Shown here: piece by piece, positions 34,612 to 43,454 of the stretch
How positions within the stretch are numbered: the first letter of the stretch is position 1
Layout of the letters: each line of letters begins with the position of its first letter
Position numbers and translations under genes: made by a program
The notes under the pieces: generated by a model
What the model was told of the DNA's origin: nothing
Databases searched by the model: none
Seen by the model: only the letters and a program-made list of their open reading frames with translations
NCBI GenBank assembly: GCA_025463135.1
Contig: JAOAPY010000015.1
Coordinates: 186,001-250,000, forward strand
Source of the DNA: Acidobacteriota bacterium
GTDB lineage: Bacteria > Acidobacteriota > Blastocatellia > Pyrinomonadales > Pyrinomonadaceae
DNA: 64,000 nucleotides
Direction: 5' to 3'

Positions 34612-35214
34612 ATGACCAGAGACAATCTACTTTTCACGATCATCGGCCTATTACTTGGTTTCATCGTCGGCTTCATGCTCGCCAGCAGCATTACGCAACG
34701 CGAAGCCATGCCCGCAGGCGCGGCTCGTACGCAAAACCTTCCGCCCGATCATCCGACGGTTGGTGATGCTCAGGCGGGCGCCCCGGGTCAAATGCAAGCC
34801 CAGGTCTCGGCTGCGCTGGACCAGGCAAAGAAGGAACCCAATAACTTTGAAGCGCAGCTAAAAGCGGCCGAGCTCTATTATCAAATTCAGCGCTACGATG
34901 ACGCGATTGGATATCTATTGAAGGCGAACCAGCTGCAGCCTGATAGTTACGAAACGGTCGCCAACCTGGGAATGGTGAACATGGATGCCGGCCACTTTGA
35001 GACTGCCGAAAAGTGGTACAAGGCAGCGCTGGTTAAGAAACCCGACGACGTGCGAGTACTGGATGGTTTATGTGTCGTTTACCTGGAACAGGGCAAGACA
35101 AAAGAGGCCGAGGACGCTATAGCCAGGTTGGCGAAAACCGATCCCAGCAATCAGGACCTGGTGCAATTCCGCGAAAGACTGGCCAAGTTGAAAACGGGTG
35201 GTAAAGAAAAATAG
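34612..35214 (+). CDS. Membrane-anchored TPR protein
   Basis: 200 residues: N-terminal membrane helix (about 7-27), Pro/Ala linker, then three to four TPR repeats (FEAQLKAAELYYQIQRYDDAIGYLLKANQLQPD, YETVANLGMVNMDAGHFETAEKWYKAALVKKPD, RVLDGLCVVYLEQGKTKEAEDAIARLAKTDP). Similar to the TPR part of CcmI/NrfG, so it could be a second apocytochrome-binding factor, but TPR proteins are generic. Probably the last gene of the ccm operon. Confidence 0.75.
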   Translation: MTRDNLLFTIIGLLLGFIVGFMLASSITQREAMPAGAARTQNLPPDHPTVGDAQAGAPGQMQAQVSAALDQAKKEPNNFEAQLKAAELYYQIQRYDDAIGYLLKANQLQPDSYETVANLGMVNMDAGHFETAEKWYKAALVKKPDDVRVLDGLCVVYLEQGKTKEAEDAIARLAKTDPSNQDLVQFRERLAKLKTGGKEK

Positions 35215-35217
35215 GGA

Positions 35218-35285
35218 ACGACCCGCACCAGCACCCCGTCGGGGCTGCCCGCCGCCGTCGCCGCTTCGCTCTGCCGGCGCACTCC
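35218..35285. repeat. GC-rich sequence between convergent genes
   Basis: CACCCCGTCGGGGCTGCCCG followed by GCCGCCGTCGCCGCTTCGCT and CTGCCGGCGC can fold into hairpins. It resembles the right part of the element at 56763-56901 (GGGCTGCCCGGCCGGCGTCC). There is no T run, so it is not a standard terminator. Probably a decayed repeat. Confidence 0.35.
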
Positions 35286-35295
35286 AAAGTCACCC

Positions 35296-36384
35296 TCATG
35301 GCGCGATCGACATTCGCAGGACGCTGGTCAGCGGTACTCGTTTCGTATAGCCGTCCTCGGTGACAATCACAACCTCACCGTTCTCAACCGTGAGCCGTGT
35401 CACGGTACTCATCAGGTACTCGATACGCGACCCGCCCTTCACTTCGATTATCAGTCGACCATTCTCAGCAGTCGGCTCAGGCTTTGGAGTCCGACCAGAG
35501 CCGCGAGTAGATCCCGGCGTAGCGCGGCGCGGCGTGGGCCGCCTGTTGACGGGGCCAGCCTTCGCAGTCGTCGCGCCTTCCTCAGTTTTAGATTTCTTAG
35601 CGGGTTTCGCCGGCTGCGCCTCATCACTTTCAGAAGTACCTGAAGAGGCTTGGTCCGGCGGCTTCGCTGCAGGTTTTTTCGAGGGTAAACGCGTGACCGG
35701 GCGGCGCCCGCGCGCGCTACGAGGTGCGGGAGTTTTGGTAACGGCAGTCGAGGATTCCTCCTTTGGAGTTACGGGCGTTGGCTCGGGTGTTGCGACTGCC
35801 GCGACTTCAGCAACTGGCTCATCAATCCGCGCGCCAGAGGAGGATACTCTGGAGGTTTTCCTGTCTCCGGTTCGAGACGGAGATGACGTTTCTTCTTTAG
35901 CGGTGGCCGCATCTGCCTCAAGTGAACGGTTATCAAGCGGCGCGAACGATCCAGTGAAACGAATTCGATAACTACCTTCGTCATCGTTTGGCGTTCTCGC
36001 CTCGACACGCAGTATCAGACTCTCGGGCTTGCGTAAATAAATGTTCTTCGTGACCGCGGTCGCGGTCTCAGCATAAACCACTACCTTTAAAAGTGGGCGC
36101 AGTTCAGCAGCTGTGAATACATCAAAATCGCCGTTCAGGTTTTTGCTTTCAACGGTGATCAGTATGTCCCCGGGTAAGCCGTTGAAAGTGTAGAAATGAT
36201 CCGTTAGACGCGCATCGCCAATATCCCGAGCGGGGACGGCGCCCACAATCTCACTGCCGCGAACGGCCGTAGGGAAACGCACATCCGTGGACTGTCCGTA
36301 AGCCGTGAGTACCGCGGGCAAGAACCACAACATCAAGCCTGCAGTAAACCGCAGGATGCAAATTCGTGAGAACGAAAACGACAT
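35296..36384 (-). CDS. Exported protein of unknown function, Pro/Thr/Lys-rich middle
   Basis: The ATG at 36384 is chosen because AAGGAG lies 5 bases upstream and a signal peptide follows directly (ICILRFTAGLMLWFLPAVLTAYGQ). The product has about 362 residues. An N-terminal beta-rich domain (about 35-155; TDHFYTFNGLPGDILITVESKNLNGDFDVFT) resembles the pre-peptidase/PPC-type fold. A low-complexity Pro/Thr/Ser/Lys/Arg-rich segment follows (about 165-300), then a beta C-terminus (LIIEVKGGSRIEYLMSTVTRLTVENGEVVIVTEDGYTKRVPL). No catalytic motif is seen. Confidence 0.65.
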   Translation of the reverse strand: MSFSFSRICILRFTAGLMLWFLPAVLTAYGQSTDVRFPTAVRGSEIVGAVPARDIGDARLTDHFYTFNGLPGDILITVESKNLNGDFDVFTAAELRPLLKVVVYAETATAVTKNIYLRKPESLILRVEARTPNDDEGSYRIRFTGSFAPLDNRSLEADAATAKEETSSPSRTGDRKTSRVSSSGARIDEPVAEVAAVATPEPTPVTPKEESSTAVTKTPAPRSARGRRPVTRLPSKKPAAKPPDQASSGTSESDEAQPAKPAKKSKTEEGATTAKAGPVNRRPTPRRATPGSTRGSGRTPKPEPTAENGRLIIEVKGGSRIEYLMSTVTRLTVENGEVVIVTEDGYTKRVPLTSVLRMSIAP

Positions 36385-36590
36385 CAACACTCCTTGGTAT
36401 TTCCGATCAGATTGGCGCAGGAGACACTTAAAATGCGCGGACGACAGAACCAAACTGTGGCCAGAATACCAGATCTGAAGGCCGAGGACGATGAGCAATT
36501 GAGACAACGACAGATTAGTCAACCACCTACTTGCGGGGGAAGCAAGTCGAGTGAATCACAGCCAATTGATTTCAGGAAAACTGAAGGCGG

Positions 36591-37556
36591 CTATTGCTGA
36601 GCGGGAGCGATTTCAATCAATCGCTGGAGTGGATCGAACGTCAGGCGAAAGGGATAAAGAGCGTCTCGGCCCAACAGAATAGGAGCATCTCTCTCCGCAC
36701 CCGTGAGGATGTCGGTCGGCACGCCGCGCAACGTCAGCGAGCCAATGCTTATAGTGGATGGCGCAGCCCTTCTTGACGCGACTGCACCGCCGCCAAGATC
36801 CAGAACGCCCGGCCTGCGATTTTGCTGGACCTGCAAATCTTGACTTACTGCGAGGCCAAAGCCGGAACCTGTGTCGATTAATGCCAATCGGCCATCTCCC
36901 AATCTCACAAACGGGCGTTGGCTCGAGCCGGCCACCCAGCGAACGACGGCGCCACCGTCAGGTACGTCGTTGATGCTCAACGGATTATTCCTGGGATCAA
37001 AGGCGGCGATTTCATGGCCCGGCATATCGATCGAGTAACCGAGAGGAGAATACGCATCCGTGGGATCCAGTACGCCGTCAATCTCCGCAGGCAGGTTGTC
37101 TATGACGATCGCTTTTTGATTCGCACGTAACAAATTTGCCGGGTCACCGATTGCCAGACCGCGGATGACTGTTGTTCTGCCTCTGGAGTTTACGACCCCG
37201 CTAAGTCCACCCAGCGCCACGGTCGTGCCTTGACGTTCCGTTGCAGCGCTCGCAGCAACACGGTCGCCGATGAGAGTAATGCCCGCTCCAGTGTCAACGG
37301 CAAAAGTATATGGACCGGTATCGTTGATCCAGACTTTGACTAATAGCCCGCGGTCTTTGGAGTTGCGAAAAGTTACAGAGCGTGGAATTGAAAGTCTATG
37401 TGCCGGACTCTTCGTCGGCCGCACCACTTTGCGAACTGGGGGTAACCGCCGGGGCTTCGACAAAGAGACAGGGGCAGCTACAGTCACCGTAGCTGCCCCC
37501 CAAATGATACCAAGAGCTATCAATAGCGCGATGGCCTGGGCTCCTGGCGTTTTCAT
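36591..37556 (-). CDS. Clan AA aspartic protease-like protein with two DTG motifs
   Basis: 321 residues with a signal peptide. FAVDTGAGITLIG (Asp at about 88) and ALIDTGSGFGLAV (Asp at about 228) are both aspartic protease active-site motifs, and ILLGRDAL near the end fits the hydrophobic-hydrophobic-Gly element. Retropepsin-like bacterial proteins usually have one such motif per chain; two suggest an internally duplicated, pepsin-like arrangement. It lies 9 bp before the end of the Gly-zipper gene upstream and may be co-transcribed with it. Confidence 0.75.
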   Translation of the reverse strand: MKTPGAQAIALLIALGIIWGAATVTVAAPVSLSKPRRLPPVRKVVRPTKSPAHRLSIPRSVTFRNSKDRGLLVKVWINDTGPYTFAVDTGAGITLIGDRVAASAATERQGTTVALGGLSGVVNSRGRTTVIRGLAIGDPANLLRANQKAIVIDNLPAEIDGVLDPTDAYSPLGYSIDMPGHEIAAFDPRNNPLSINDVPDGGAVVRWVAGSSQRPFVRLGDGRLALIDTGSGFGLAVSQDLQVQQNRRPGVLDLGGGAVASRRAAPSTISIGSLTLRGVPTDILTGAERDAPILLGRDALYPFRLTFDPLQRLIEIAPAQQ

Positions 37557-37565
37557 GTTCGACCG

Positions 37566-38120
37566 TTACCGGTTACGGTTGCGCTTGCGTAATTTATAGG
37601 TGTAAAGAGCCGAACCGCCGAGACCGGCCAGCGAGCCAATCGCCGCACCCTTTTTCCCACCGACCAGCGCACCAATCAAAGCACCACCACCAGCGCCCAT
37701 TCCCAGCGTTAGCTTGTCGCGATGCTTGCTCCAGAAACTGCGACCCCGCGGCCTATTGTAATCATAGTAAACCCGGCGCGAATTACTGCGCGAAGAGCGA
37801 TAGACTGGACCACCGCTGGAAACCACAGCATTGCTGCGGACGTTTCCATCTTCGTTGCAAGCCTTAAAGCCGTCCGCGAAACCGACCTTGTAGGCGCTTT
37901 GTTCTTCAGTGGTATTGAACTCGCTCGGCACTGGCTGGTTAGCCACATTCATATACTGTGGGTCTCTGGTATTATCCCAGGCCGTGGTGCTCGCCGGCAC
38001 CGCAGTATTGGTTTCAGCCACGCGTGCGTTATCCCTCGAGTGCATCACCGCCGCTCCCAACGAGGCGCCAATCAGCGCGGTTATCAACGCGACCGCTACT
38101 ATCTTGTTTGTCATAATCAT
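37566..38120 (-). CDS. Gly-zipper membrane protein
   Basis: 184 residues. An N-terminal hydrophobic segment (signal or anchor) precedes a polar region (about 30-120, Asn/Ser/Arg/Tyr-rich), then GMGAGGGALIGALVGGKKGA with further Gly repeats, a glycine-zipper hairpin like YMGG/OmpA-type Gly-zipper proteins. It ends in a very basic tail (KLRKRNRNR). Probably inserted in an envelope membrane; function unknown. The N-terminus could start at the first or third residue (both Met). Confidence 0.65.
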   Translation of the reverse strand: MIMTNKIVAVALITALIGASLGAAVMHSRDNARVAETNTAVPASTTAWDNTRDPQYMNVANQPVPSEFNTTEEQSAYKVGFADGFKACNEDGNVRSNAVVSSGGPVYRSSRSNSRRVYYDYNRPRGRSFWSKHRDKLTLGMGAGGGALIGALVGGKKGAAIGSLAGLGGSALYTYKLRKRNRNR

Positions 38121-38514
38121 CGCTCAAATCTCCTTAAGCAAATGGCTTTCGTTGGTGGTTGTACAGGCAATACCAATTCCACGCAGGCCATTGAATCGCA
38201 TGATAGCTCACCTCCCTGCGTTTTCATTCGGCATCGTCTCAAATGCAAGAGCATTGCAATCAGAAGTGAAGAAGACAGATCGTCTCTCCCAGTCTTTCGA
38301 TACCCGATATGGAGTTGTTGTGTATTCGAAATGATCAGTCGCCGGGCTGATTGATGTTGAAAAAGACTTAATAAGCCTGTCGGTTAGAAAGCGCACTTGT
38401 CCGCCGGTTACTTTCCCGAGATCCTGGTACCGAATGCTATCTGCCGCTCCAAAACAAAAAGACCGGGTGAGATTCCCCTCACCCGGCCAACTCTTACTTT
38501 ACGTGTCGGTCCCT
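38121..38514. other. Intergenic region
   Basis: About 390 bp upstream of the Gly-zipper gene, holding its promoter (not resolved) and the terminator of the ctpA-like gene (38451-38486). No gene or tRNA was recognised. Confidence 0.5.
38451..38486 (-). terminator. Rho-independent terminator of the ctpA-like gene
   Basis: Read on the minus strand, a 9-bp stem (CCGGGTGAG and its complement, 6-base loop) is followed by TTTTTGTTTT, about 30 bp after the stop codon. Confidence 0.85.
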
Positions 38515-39792
38515 TTACGCGGCCTTTGCAGCGGGTTTGTTTTCGCGCAAAAGTTCCAGGGCCTTCTTAAGCTGCACGTCTTCGACCGGCTTAGCTTCCG
38601 GTGCTGCTTCACGTTTGTCCTGAGGCTGTTTTACTGCATCGTCGTCATTACCCGTGAGGTCGTCAGGAGCAACGGCATCCGCCAGTTCCGGTCGCTTCAC
38701 TTCCACCGAGGGAGTGATGCCGGAGCGCGCGCGATCTTCGCCCAGAAAAGGTTTGGCATTGGCCGAGGCCCATTTAACTACGGTCAACAGCAATCCATCG
38801 CCATCCCTCAACGAAAACAACTGCTGCTCGGCGCCGGCGCCGAAGCTCTTCTCGCCAACAACCTGGCCACGATTACGCTCGAGCAAAGCGGAAGCAATAA
38901 TCTCAGCGGCTCCGGCGGTGCCGTTATCAATGACGGCGACGACTGGGCCCGCAAAAATCGCAGCCTTCGGATCCGCAGGAAAAGTCTTCAGGGTCTTTCC
39001 CTCGCGTCCAATGGTTTGCGCCAGCGTTCCATCCTTGATGAAGAGATTCGAGACGGCAATCCCCTCGGTGAGCGAACCGCCGGCGGAATCGCGCAAATCA
39101 AGGACGATCTTTATCGCCCCTTGCTTTACCAAATCCTGCACGCGGCTTTTCACATCGGCCGCTTCACCATCACCGAGACTATTTATCTTTATTATTCCAA
39201 TCTTGCCGGCTTCCATGCGCGCCTCGGCAGCAGGCGCCCTAAACGAGCCGCGCTTTACCGTGAGTGTGAGTGGCCGAGCATTAGCGCGCAGCACTCTCAA
39301 TTTTACTTCCGAGCCCGACTGCCCATTCAACAGCTGCTTCGCATCGTAGAGTGATATGTCCCTGGTAGCCTTGCCATCGATATATTCAATAATGTCTCCC
39401 GCGTGCAATCCGGCCAGGTCCGACGGCGAGCCCTTCATGGGAGCAATTACATAAAGGTATGAAGCGACCTGAGATAGTTCAGCACCGATCCCTACGTCGT
39501 TTTTCTTGCCACTCTCATTAAAGTCCTTAACTTGATCCGCGGTTAAGTAAGTCGAGTAAGGATCCAGGCCATAGGCTAGTCCGCGCAGGGCTCCCGCTCG
39601 GACCTTTTCCATGTTGGGCTCATCAACGTAGTCGTTCTGAATATGTTGCAGAACATTATCAAAGATGCGCAGCTGCGCATTGGGATCATTTGCCGGTTGT
39701 TGCGCTCGGGTCGAAATCCAGGCGCCAAACCCCGCATAAAATGCCAGTGTGGCCGATAAAATAATAAGAGAAAACTTGGTTCTGAGTGTCAT
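38515..39792 (-). CDS. CtpA-like S41 family protein lacking catalytic Ser and Lys
   Basis: 425 residues: signal/anchor (about 5-28), helical N-domain, PDZ domain (about 95-180; VIAPMKGSPSDLAGLHAGDIIEYIDG) and an S41 core (about 195-350; IVLDLRDSAGGSLTEGIAVSNLFI). In active CtpA/Tsp proteins the core has GSASASE and, 25 residues on, a Lys in SFGKG. Here these read GTAGAAE (Gly at 294) and SFGAG (Ala at 319), so both catalytic residues are replaced while their 25-residue spacing is kept. The Gln four residues further remains. It is likely an inactive relative, perhaps an adaptor. The tail (about 365-425) is charged. Confidence 0.85.
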   Translation of the reverse strand: MTLRTKFSLIILSATLAFYAGFGAWISTRAQQPANDPNAQLRIFDNVLQHIQNDYVDEPNMEKVRAGALRGLAYGLDPYSTYLTADQVKDFNESGKKNDVGIGAELSQVASYLYVIAPMKGSPSDLAGLHAGDIIEYIDGKATRDISLYDAKQLLNGQSGSEVKLRVLRANARPLTLTVKRGSFRAPAAEARMEAGKIGIIKINSLGDGEAADVKSRVQDLVKQGAIKIVLDLRDSAGGSLTEGIAVSNLFIKDGTLAQTIGREGKTLKTFPADPKAAIFAGPVVAVIDNGTAGAAEIIASALLERNRGQVVGEKSFGAGAEQQLFSLRDGDGLLLTVVKWASANAKPFLGEDRARSGITPSVEVKRPELADAVAPDDLTGNDDDAVKQPQDKREAAPEAKPVEDVQLKKALELLRENKPAAKAA

Positions 39793-39937
39793 TAGTTACC
39801 TTTCAATGCCCTAAATCTCATCACTAATTTCAGACGCGACGGTGGGCGTTTGTGGCGCACCCGTCGTATGATACAGGCCGTTGTTTTACCGTGCAAGCTA
39901 CCTTTTATCGCGCTAATGCCTTGATGCTGCTTAAACA

Positions 39938-40432
39938 TTGACTACTTTATTTTCAGAAGAACGCGCGGCTTCCCATGACCGTGAAATCGTTGGGCCGATC
40001 CTTTCGCTGGATCTCGGAACCAGGCGAGTCGGGGCTGCAGTCTCGGATCCGACCCTAATTGCCATAACCAGAATTGAGGCCATCATTCGTTCTAATTGGA
40101 AGCAGCTATTACTTGACGTTAGCGAACTGATACGGCGCTTTGACGCTAAAACCATGGTAATTGGTTTCCCGCTTAATTTGGATGGCAATGAAGGTGACGC
40201 AGCGAGTGCCGCGCGAGCCGTGGCGGTCAAGTTTGCCCGCTCCCTAAATTTGCCGGTTTATTTACAGGATGAACGGCTTACTTCCCGGGAAGCAGAAGAA
40301 CGATTGCGCGCCGATGGCTATAGTTCAAAAGAAATTGCCGCCCACGTTGACAGTGAGTCGGCCGCAGTCATCTTGCGAGACTTCCTCGTCGACGGGCAAC
40401 ATAGGATTCTTATTCAACGTCCCTTGGAATAG
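39938..40432 (+). CDS. ruvX: RuvX/YqgF family putative Holliday-junction resolvase or rRNA-processing nuclease
   Basis: 164 residues from a TTG; no in-frame ATG precedes the conserved start. Motifs: LSLDLGTRRVGAAVSD, VIGFPLNLDGNEGDAA, VYLQDERLTSREAEERL and the Asp in HVDSESAAVIL, as in the RNase H-like YqgF family. The enzyme acts in the cytoplasm on pre-16S rRNA or DNA junctions. It lies 21 bp before mltG, a common pairing across bacteria. Confidence 0.92.
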   Translation: MTTLFSEERAASHDREIVGPILSLDLGTRRVGAAVSDPTLIAITRIEAIIRSNWKQLLLDVSELIRRFDAKTMVIGFPLNLDGNEGDAASAARAVAVKFARSLNLPVYLQDERLTSREAEERLRADGYSSKEIAAHVDSESAAVILRDFLVDGQHRILIQRPLE

Positions 40433-40453
40433 TATGTTCCGCGGCTTACTCGA

Positions 40454-41530
40454 ATGAAAAGACTTCTATTCATCTTCATTGTCGTCGTCGTGCTTTGTGC
40501 GGGTGGCATTGGCTATTGGGGCTATAAGGATCTCCATACTCCAGTCCGTCACAGCAGGAGCGAACAGTACGTCGAGATTCCCCGCGGCGCCGCACCCGCG
40601 AGTGTGGTACGAAAGCTGGCGAGTGAGGGAGTGATAACCCACGAGTGGCCCCTCAAGCTATACATGAAGTTTAGCGGCTCAGGCACCCGGCTCAGGGCCG
40701 GCGAATACATGTTTCCCTCGCCGATCAGTCCGCTTGGCGTGCTCCGCAAACTTCAACTGGGTGAACAACGCACCATGCGCTTGACCATTATCGAGGGCTG
40801 GACCCGTTGGGACATAGCAAGCGCAATGGCGCGCGTACCAGAATTCGAACTTGCAGACCCGGACGAAGCTTTGAAGTTGATGAATGATGTCAGTCTCATC
40901 AAGTCTGTCGATCCGGAGGCCACAAATCTCGAGGGCTATCTTTATCCAGATACGTACGAATTTCCTCCGGGGACTTCTCCCAGGGTCGTGATAGAGATGA
41001 TGGTGAAGCGCTTTCTCATGGAATGGTCCCCGGAGAATGCCGCCAAAGCGCGCGCCCTGAATCTAACGCCGCGTCAAATTGCGACCACTGGATCGTTAAT
41101 TGAGACTGAGGCCAAGCTGAAGGACGAACGGCCGATAATCGCTTCCGTCATCTACAACCGGCTAAAAAGAAATATGCCTTTAGGAGTTGACTCATCCATC
41201 ATTTACGCATCAAAGCTGGCGGGAAAATGGAAAAACGACGGTAAGGTTTACAAGAGCGATGTCGATCGGGTTTCGCCATACAACACGCGCCTCTTTGCCG
41301 GATTACCTCCGGGCCCCATTGCTTCCTTCGGGGCAAGTTCTCTGGAAGCAGCGTTAAATCCCGCGAAAACGGAGTTTCTGTTTTATGTTCGGGATCCGGC
41401 TCGCAATGATGGCGCCCACAATTTTTATGCTAATGACAGCGACTTTAGCCACGGCGTGCAGGCCTTGCGTAACTGGGAGCGACAACGCGATGCCGCCAAC
41501 GCTGCCCGGGGAGCGCCGACGACTCCGTGA
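40454..41530 (+). CDS. mltG: Endolytic murein transglycosylase MltG
   Basis: 358 residues: N-terminal membrane anchor, LysM-like/YceG N-domain (VEIPRGAAPASVVRKLASEGVI) and the catalytic region with LEGYLYPDTYEFPPGTS, the Glu in GSLIETEAKLKDERPIIASVIYNRL, and YNTRLFAGLPPGPIASFGASSLEAALNPA. It cleaves nascent peptidoglycan strands outside the inner membrane. The family motifs and length are normal. Confidence 0.95.
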   Translation: MKRLLFIFIVVVVLCAGGIGYWGYKDLHTPVRHSRSEQYVEIPRGAAPASVVRKLASEGVITHEWPLKLYMKFSGSGTRLRAGEYMFPSPISPLGVLRKLQLGEQRTMRLTIIEGWTRWDIASAMARVPEFELADPDEALKLMNDVSLIKSVDPEATNLEGYLYPDTYEFPPGTSPRVVIEMMVKRFLMEWSPENAAKARALNLTPRQIATTGSLIETEAKLKDERPIIASVIYNRLKRNMPLGVDSSIIYASKLAGKWKNDGKVYKSDVDRVSPYNTRLFAGLPPGPIASFGASSLEAALNPAKTEFLFYVRDPARNDGAHNFYANDSDFSHGVQALRNWERQRDAANAARGAPTTP

Positions 41531-41541
41531 TTTTTAGGGGT

Positions 41542-41651
41542 CCTAAGTTGTAACGCAAACTGTTAGTTTGCGGCAGCGTTCAATGTCATTCAATCTTCGC
41601 ACACTCGGCGTGCCCGGCGGGGTGGCCTTACAGTTTGCATTACAACTTAGG
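41542..41651. repeat. 110-bp element with 22-bp terminal inverted repeats
   Basis: Begins CCTAAGTTGTAACGCAAACT and ends with its complement, one mismatch in 22 bases. Next to the left end is an internal palindrome, GCAAACTGTTAGTTTGC. The middle encodes nothing recognisable. It has a MITE-like shape, is related to the element at 32831, and lies 11 bp after the mltG stop. Confidence 0.8.
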
Positions 41652-41709
41652 GCAGCAGCTGAGTTTTGGTACTGGTGCAGTTTGATGGAAAGTGAAAATG
41701 CAATAGCTA

Positions 41710-41742
41710 TACAGAGCCGGGAGTGGGTAGCGACCGGATCCT
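41710..41742. repeat. Single end of the TACAG...GGGAGCG repeat family
   Basis: TACAGAGCCGGGAGTGGGTA followed by GCGACCGGATCCTTC matches the left ends at 17001, 55843 and 56763. No facing partner is obvious. Confidence 0.5.
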
Positions 41743-41886
41743 TCAATGGGAAATGCGTCTTACTAAATCAAACTGCGCCACTATCTGAGTTTTTTGCATC
41801 TTGAATTTGCCAAAGCGTTACTCTATTCTCCTGAAGTGAGTAGGATAGGGCTGGGCTTTAATGTTCGAACAGCAAAGGGGTGGGCC

Positions 41887-42531
41887 GTGAAGCAATTTTG
41901 TTATGCATCATTAGTGGTTCTCTTCGCCACTGGTATCGCCTGGTCGCAAGGAAAAGGTGTCGACAAACAGAGCGAACGCGTGCGAGATGGCGGCAGTAGC
42001 CGCACGCCCGCTACTAACGGCGGCAAGCAAGACACTGGAGCCGGACGTGGCTTTGATTTCGGTAAGGGTAAGACGCGGCCGGTAGGCAAGCTGGACAATC
42101 CCTACCGCCTGGCCGGGCGACGCGATGTCATCATAAAAGCAGTTCAGGATTTGATGCGCGACCGAAAGCTCATCGTCGATGACAGTGCTTCGAAGCTATC
42201 CGAAGGAATCATCGTCAGCCAGCCCTACAGGTTCATAAAAGGTGCGGTGGTCACGCAGTCAGAGCTGGGCCGCTATGCCGATGTTCCGCTTTCAACCACG
42301 CATGGTTGGACCCAGGGTCGATATACGATCACAGTAGAGGTGCAGCCGATTGATGGTGTTAATTCCAACGTGGTTGTTAATGCGAAGATCGAGGGGCGCA
42401 GCGACGGTGCCACCGGAGCAGAATGGGTAACTCTGCCGAGCCTTGGCACCGCTGAAGATGAGTTCCTTGCTGCCTTGATAGAGGCAGTGACCGGCACCAC
42501 GCCAGCGGGTCGGCCTCCTGCGACGCCATAG
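41887..42531 (+). CDS. Exported protein of unknown function
   Basis: The GTG at 41887 is chosen: AAAGGGG lies 6-7 bases upstream and a signal peptide (FCYASLVVLFATGIAWS) follows. The product has about 214 residues. A Gly/Arg-rich region (about 20-70) leads to a domain (about 72-210) with DVIIKAVQDLMRDRKLIVDDSASKLSEGIIVSQPYRFIKG and a beta-rich YTITVEVQPIDGVNSNVVVNAKIEGR. This resembles exported lipoprotein-like alpha/beta domains but no family was recognised. Confidence 0.6.
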   Translation: MKQFCYASLVVLFATGIAWSQGKGVDKQSERVRDGGSSRTPATNGGKQDTGAGRGFDFGKGKTRPVGKLDNPYRLAGRRDVIIKAVQDLMRDRKLIVDDSASKLSEGIIVSQPYRFIKGAVVTQSELGRYADVPLSTTHGWTQGRYTITVEVQPIDGVNSNVVVNAKIEGRSDGATGAEWVTLPSLGTAEDEFLAALIEAVTGTTPAGRPPATP

Positions 42532-42625
42532 CAAACCACAGAGAAGCAACATCAGTTGAAGCTTATAGTTGTCCCGGAGCTTCAGGTATTACATTAATGC
42601 GGGACAGAAAAACAAGAGTCAATTC

Positions 42626-43243
42626 ATGAGTCTTCTCGATTCTTCCACTTCCGATCCCAGCGCCGAAAGCCAATCGCGTAGCGTGGTGTTACTGGGGGTG
42701 CTCGCTGCCCTGGTGGTAACGGGTCTCTTCTTTGTCGGTTATGCCGTCCTCAGAAAACAACATCAACAGAAAGTGATTGCCGCGGATCAGTCACAAGTGT
42801 CTCGCTCCGTCGAACCAAAAGGTCCGCCGAAGGCTCAAATCCTTGTTGACGAGGCCCTGATCAAAGGCGACCAGACTGTTGTCGGTGGAACCGTGAAGAA
42901 CATCTCCAATGAATCGCTCGACAATCTCGGTGTAAATCTCGAGCTGGTACGTCGCCAGGACGGGGGAATCCAAAAGACTGTAGTCCAAGTGGAACCGGCC
43001 CAACTGGCGCCGCAACAGGAAGGCAGGTATTCACTCCAGCTGCGTTCTGCGGATTTCATCACTGTGAAGTTGGCGGGATTGAAGAGCGGTGCGAATCCCT
43101 CATTGGTAGCGTTTGTTGCAGCACCGGGCCAAAAGCGCCCATTCGAAAAGCTTGAAAGCAAGACGATTATCGTGGGGCGTCCCGCGGTCGGTAAGAAGGG
43201 AGGATTCTTGAATTCACCCGACAACCCCGGCCGGGTGCCTTAA
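42626..43243 (+). CDS. Membrane-anchored protein with FxLYD/DUF2393-like beta domain
   Basis: About 205 residues from the ATG at 42626 (a longer reading from 42569 is possible). One membrane helix (about 20-42) is followed by a periplasmic beta domain: ALIKGDQTVVGGTVKNISNESLDNLGVNLELVRRQDGG, a pattern of FxLYD/DUF2393-type domains. It ends with a Lys/Gly/Pro tail. No catalytic site. Follows the previous gene by about 95 bp. Confidence 0.6.
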   Translation: MSLLDSSTSDPSAESQSRSVVLLGVLAALVVTGLFFVGYAVLRKQHQQKVIAADQSQVSRSVEPKGPPKAQILVDEALIKGDQTVVGGTVKNISNESLDNLGVNLELVRRQDGGIQKTVVQVEPAQLAPQQEGRYSLQLRSADFITVKLAGLKSGANPSLVAFVAAPGQKRPFEKLESKTIIVGRPAVGKKGGFLNSPDNPGRVP

Positions 43244-43454
43244 CTTTTTTAACCTTCTTGTTGAAGCGTCGGCGTCGCGACCGCTGAGATTCCACTTCAA
43301 GAACGGAAAGATTTTGGGACGCCTTCTCTCTTTCGTGTTCTTAAGTTTTGGGTTGGTGAATTACTTGCGGATGATTAGGAACAACCATTCTCAGCTCAAC
43401 TCGCCCTCTGAATCATACCTTATCGGCAAGGCCTGCTTTCAACTCATTAACAAA

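Larger units (their letters stand above)
41531..41886. other. Intergenic region rich in repeats
   Basis: About 355 bp after mltG. It holds the 110-bp inverted-repeat element 41542-41651 and a single repeat end at 41710-41742; the remaining about 140 bp should contain the promoter of the next gene. No gene was seen. Confidence 0.55.

Noticed and set aside
35218-35285. GC-rich hairpin between convergent genes as a bidirectional terminator
   Set aside because: No T run on either strand; better explained as a decayed repeat.
38340-38450. Possible tRNA-like fold in the gap before the ctpA terminator
   Set aside because: No T-loop GTTCGA-type sequence or CCA-end pattern and no cloverleaf was found.
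38434-39354. Plus-strand open frame of 306 codons opposite the ctpA-like gene
   Set aside because: Antisense to a gene with PDZ/S41 features; it also begins inside that gene's terminator.
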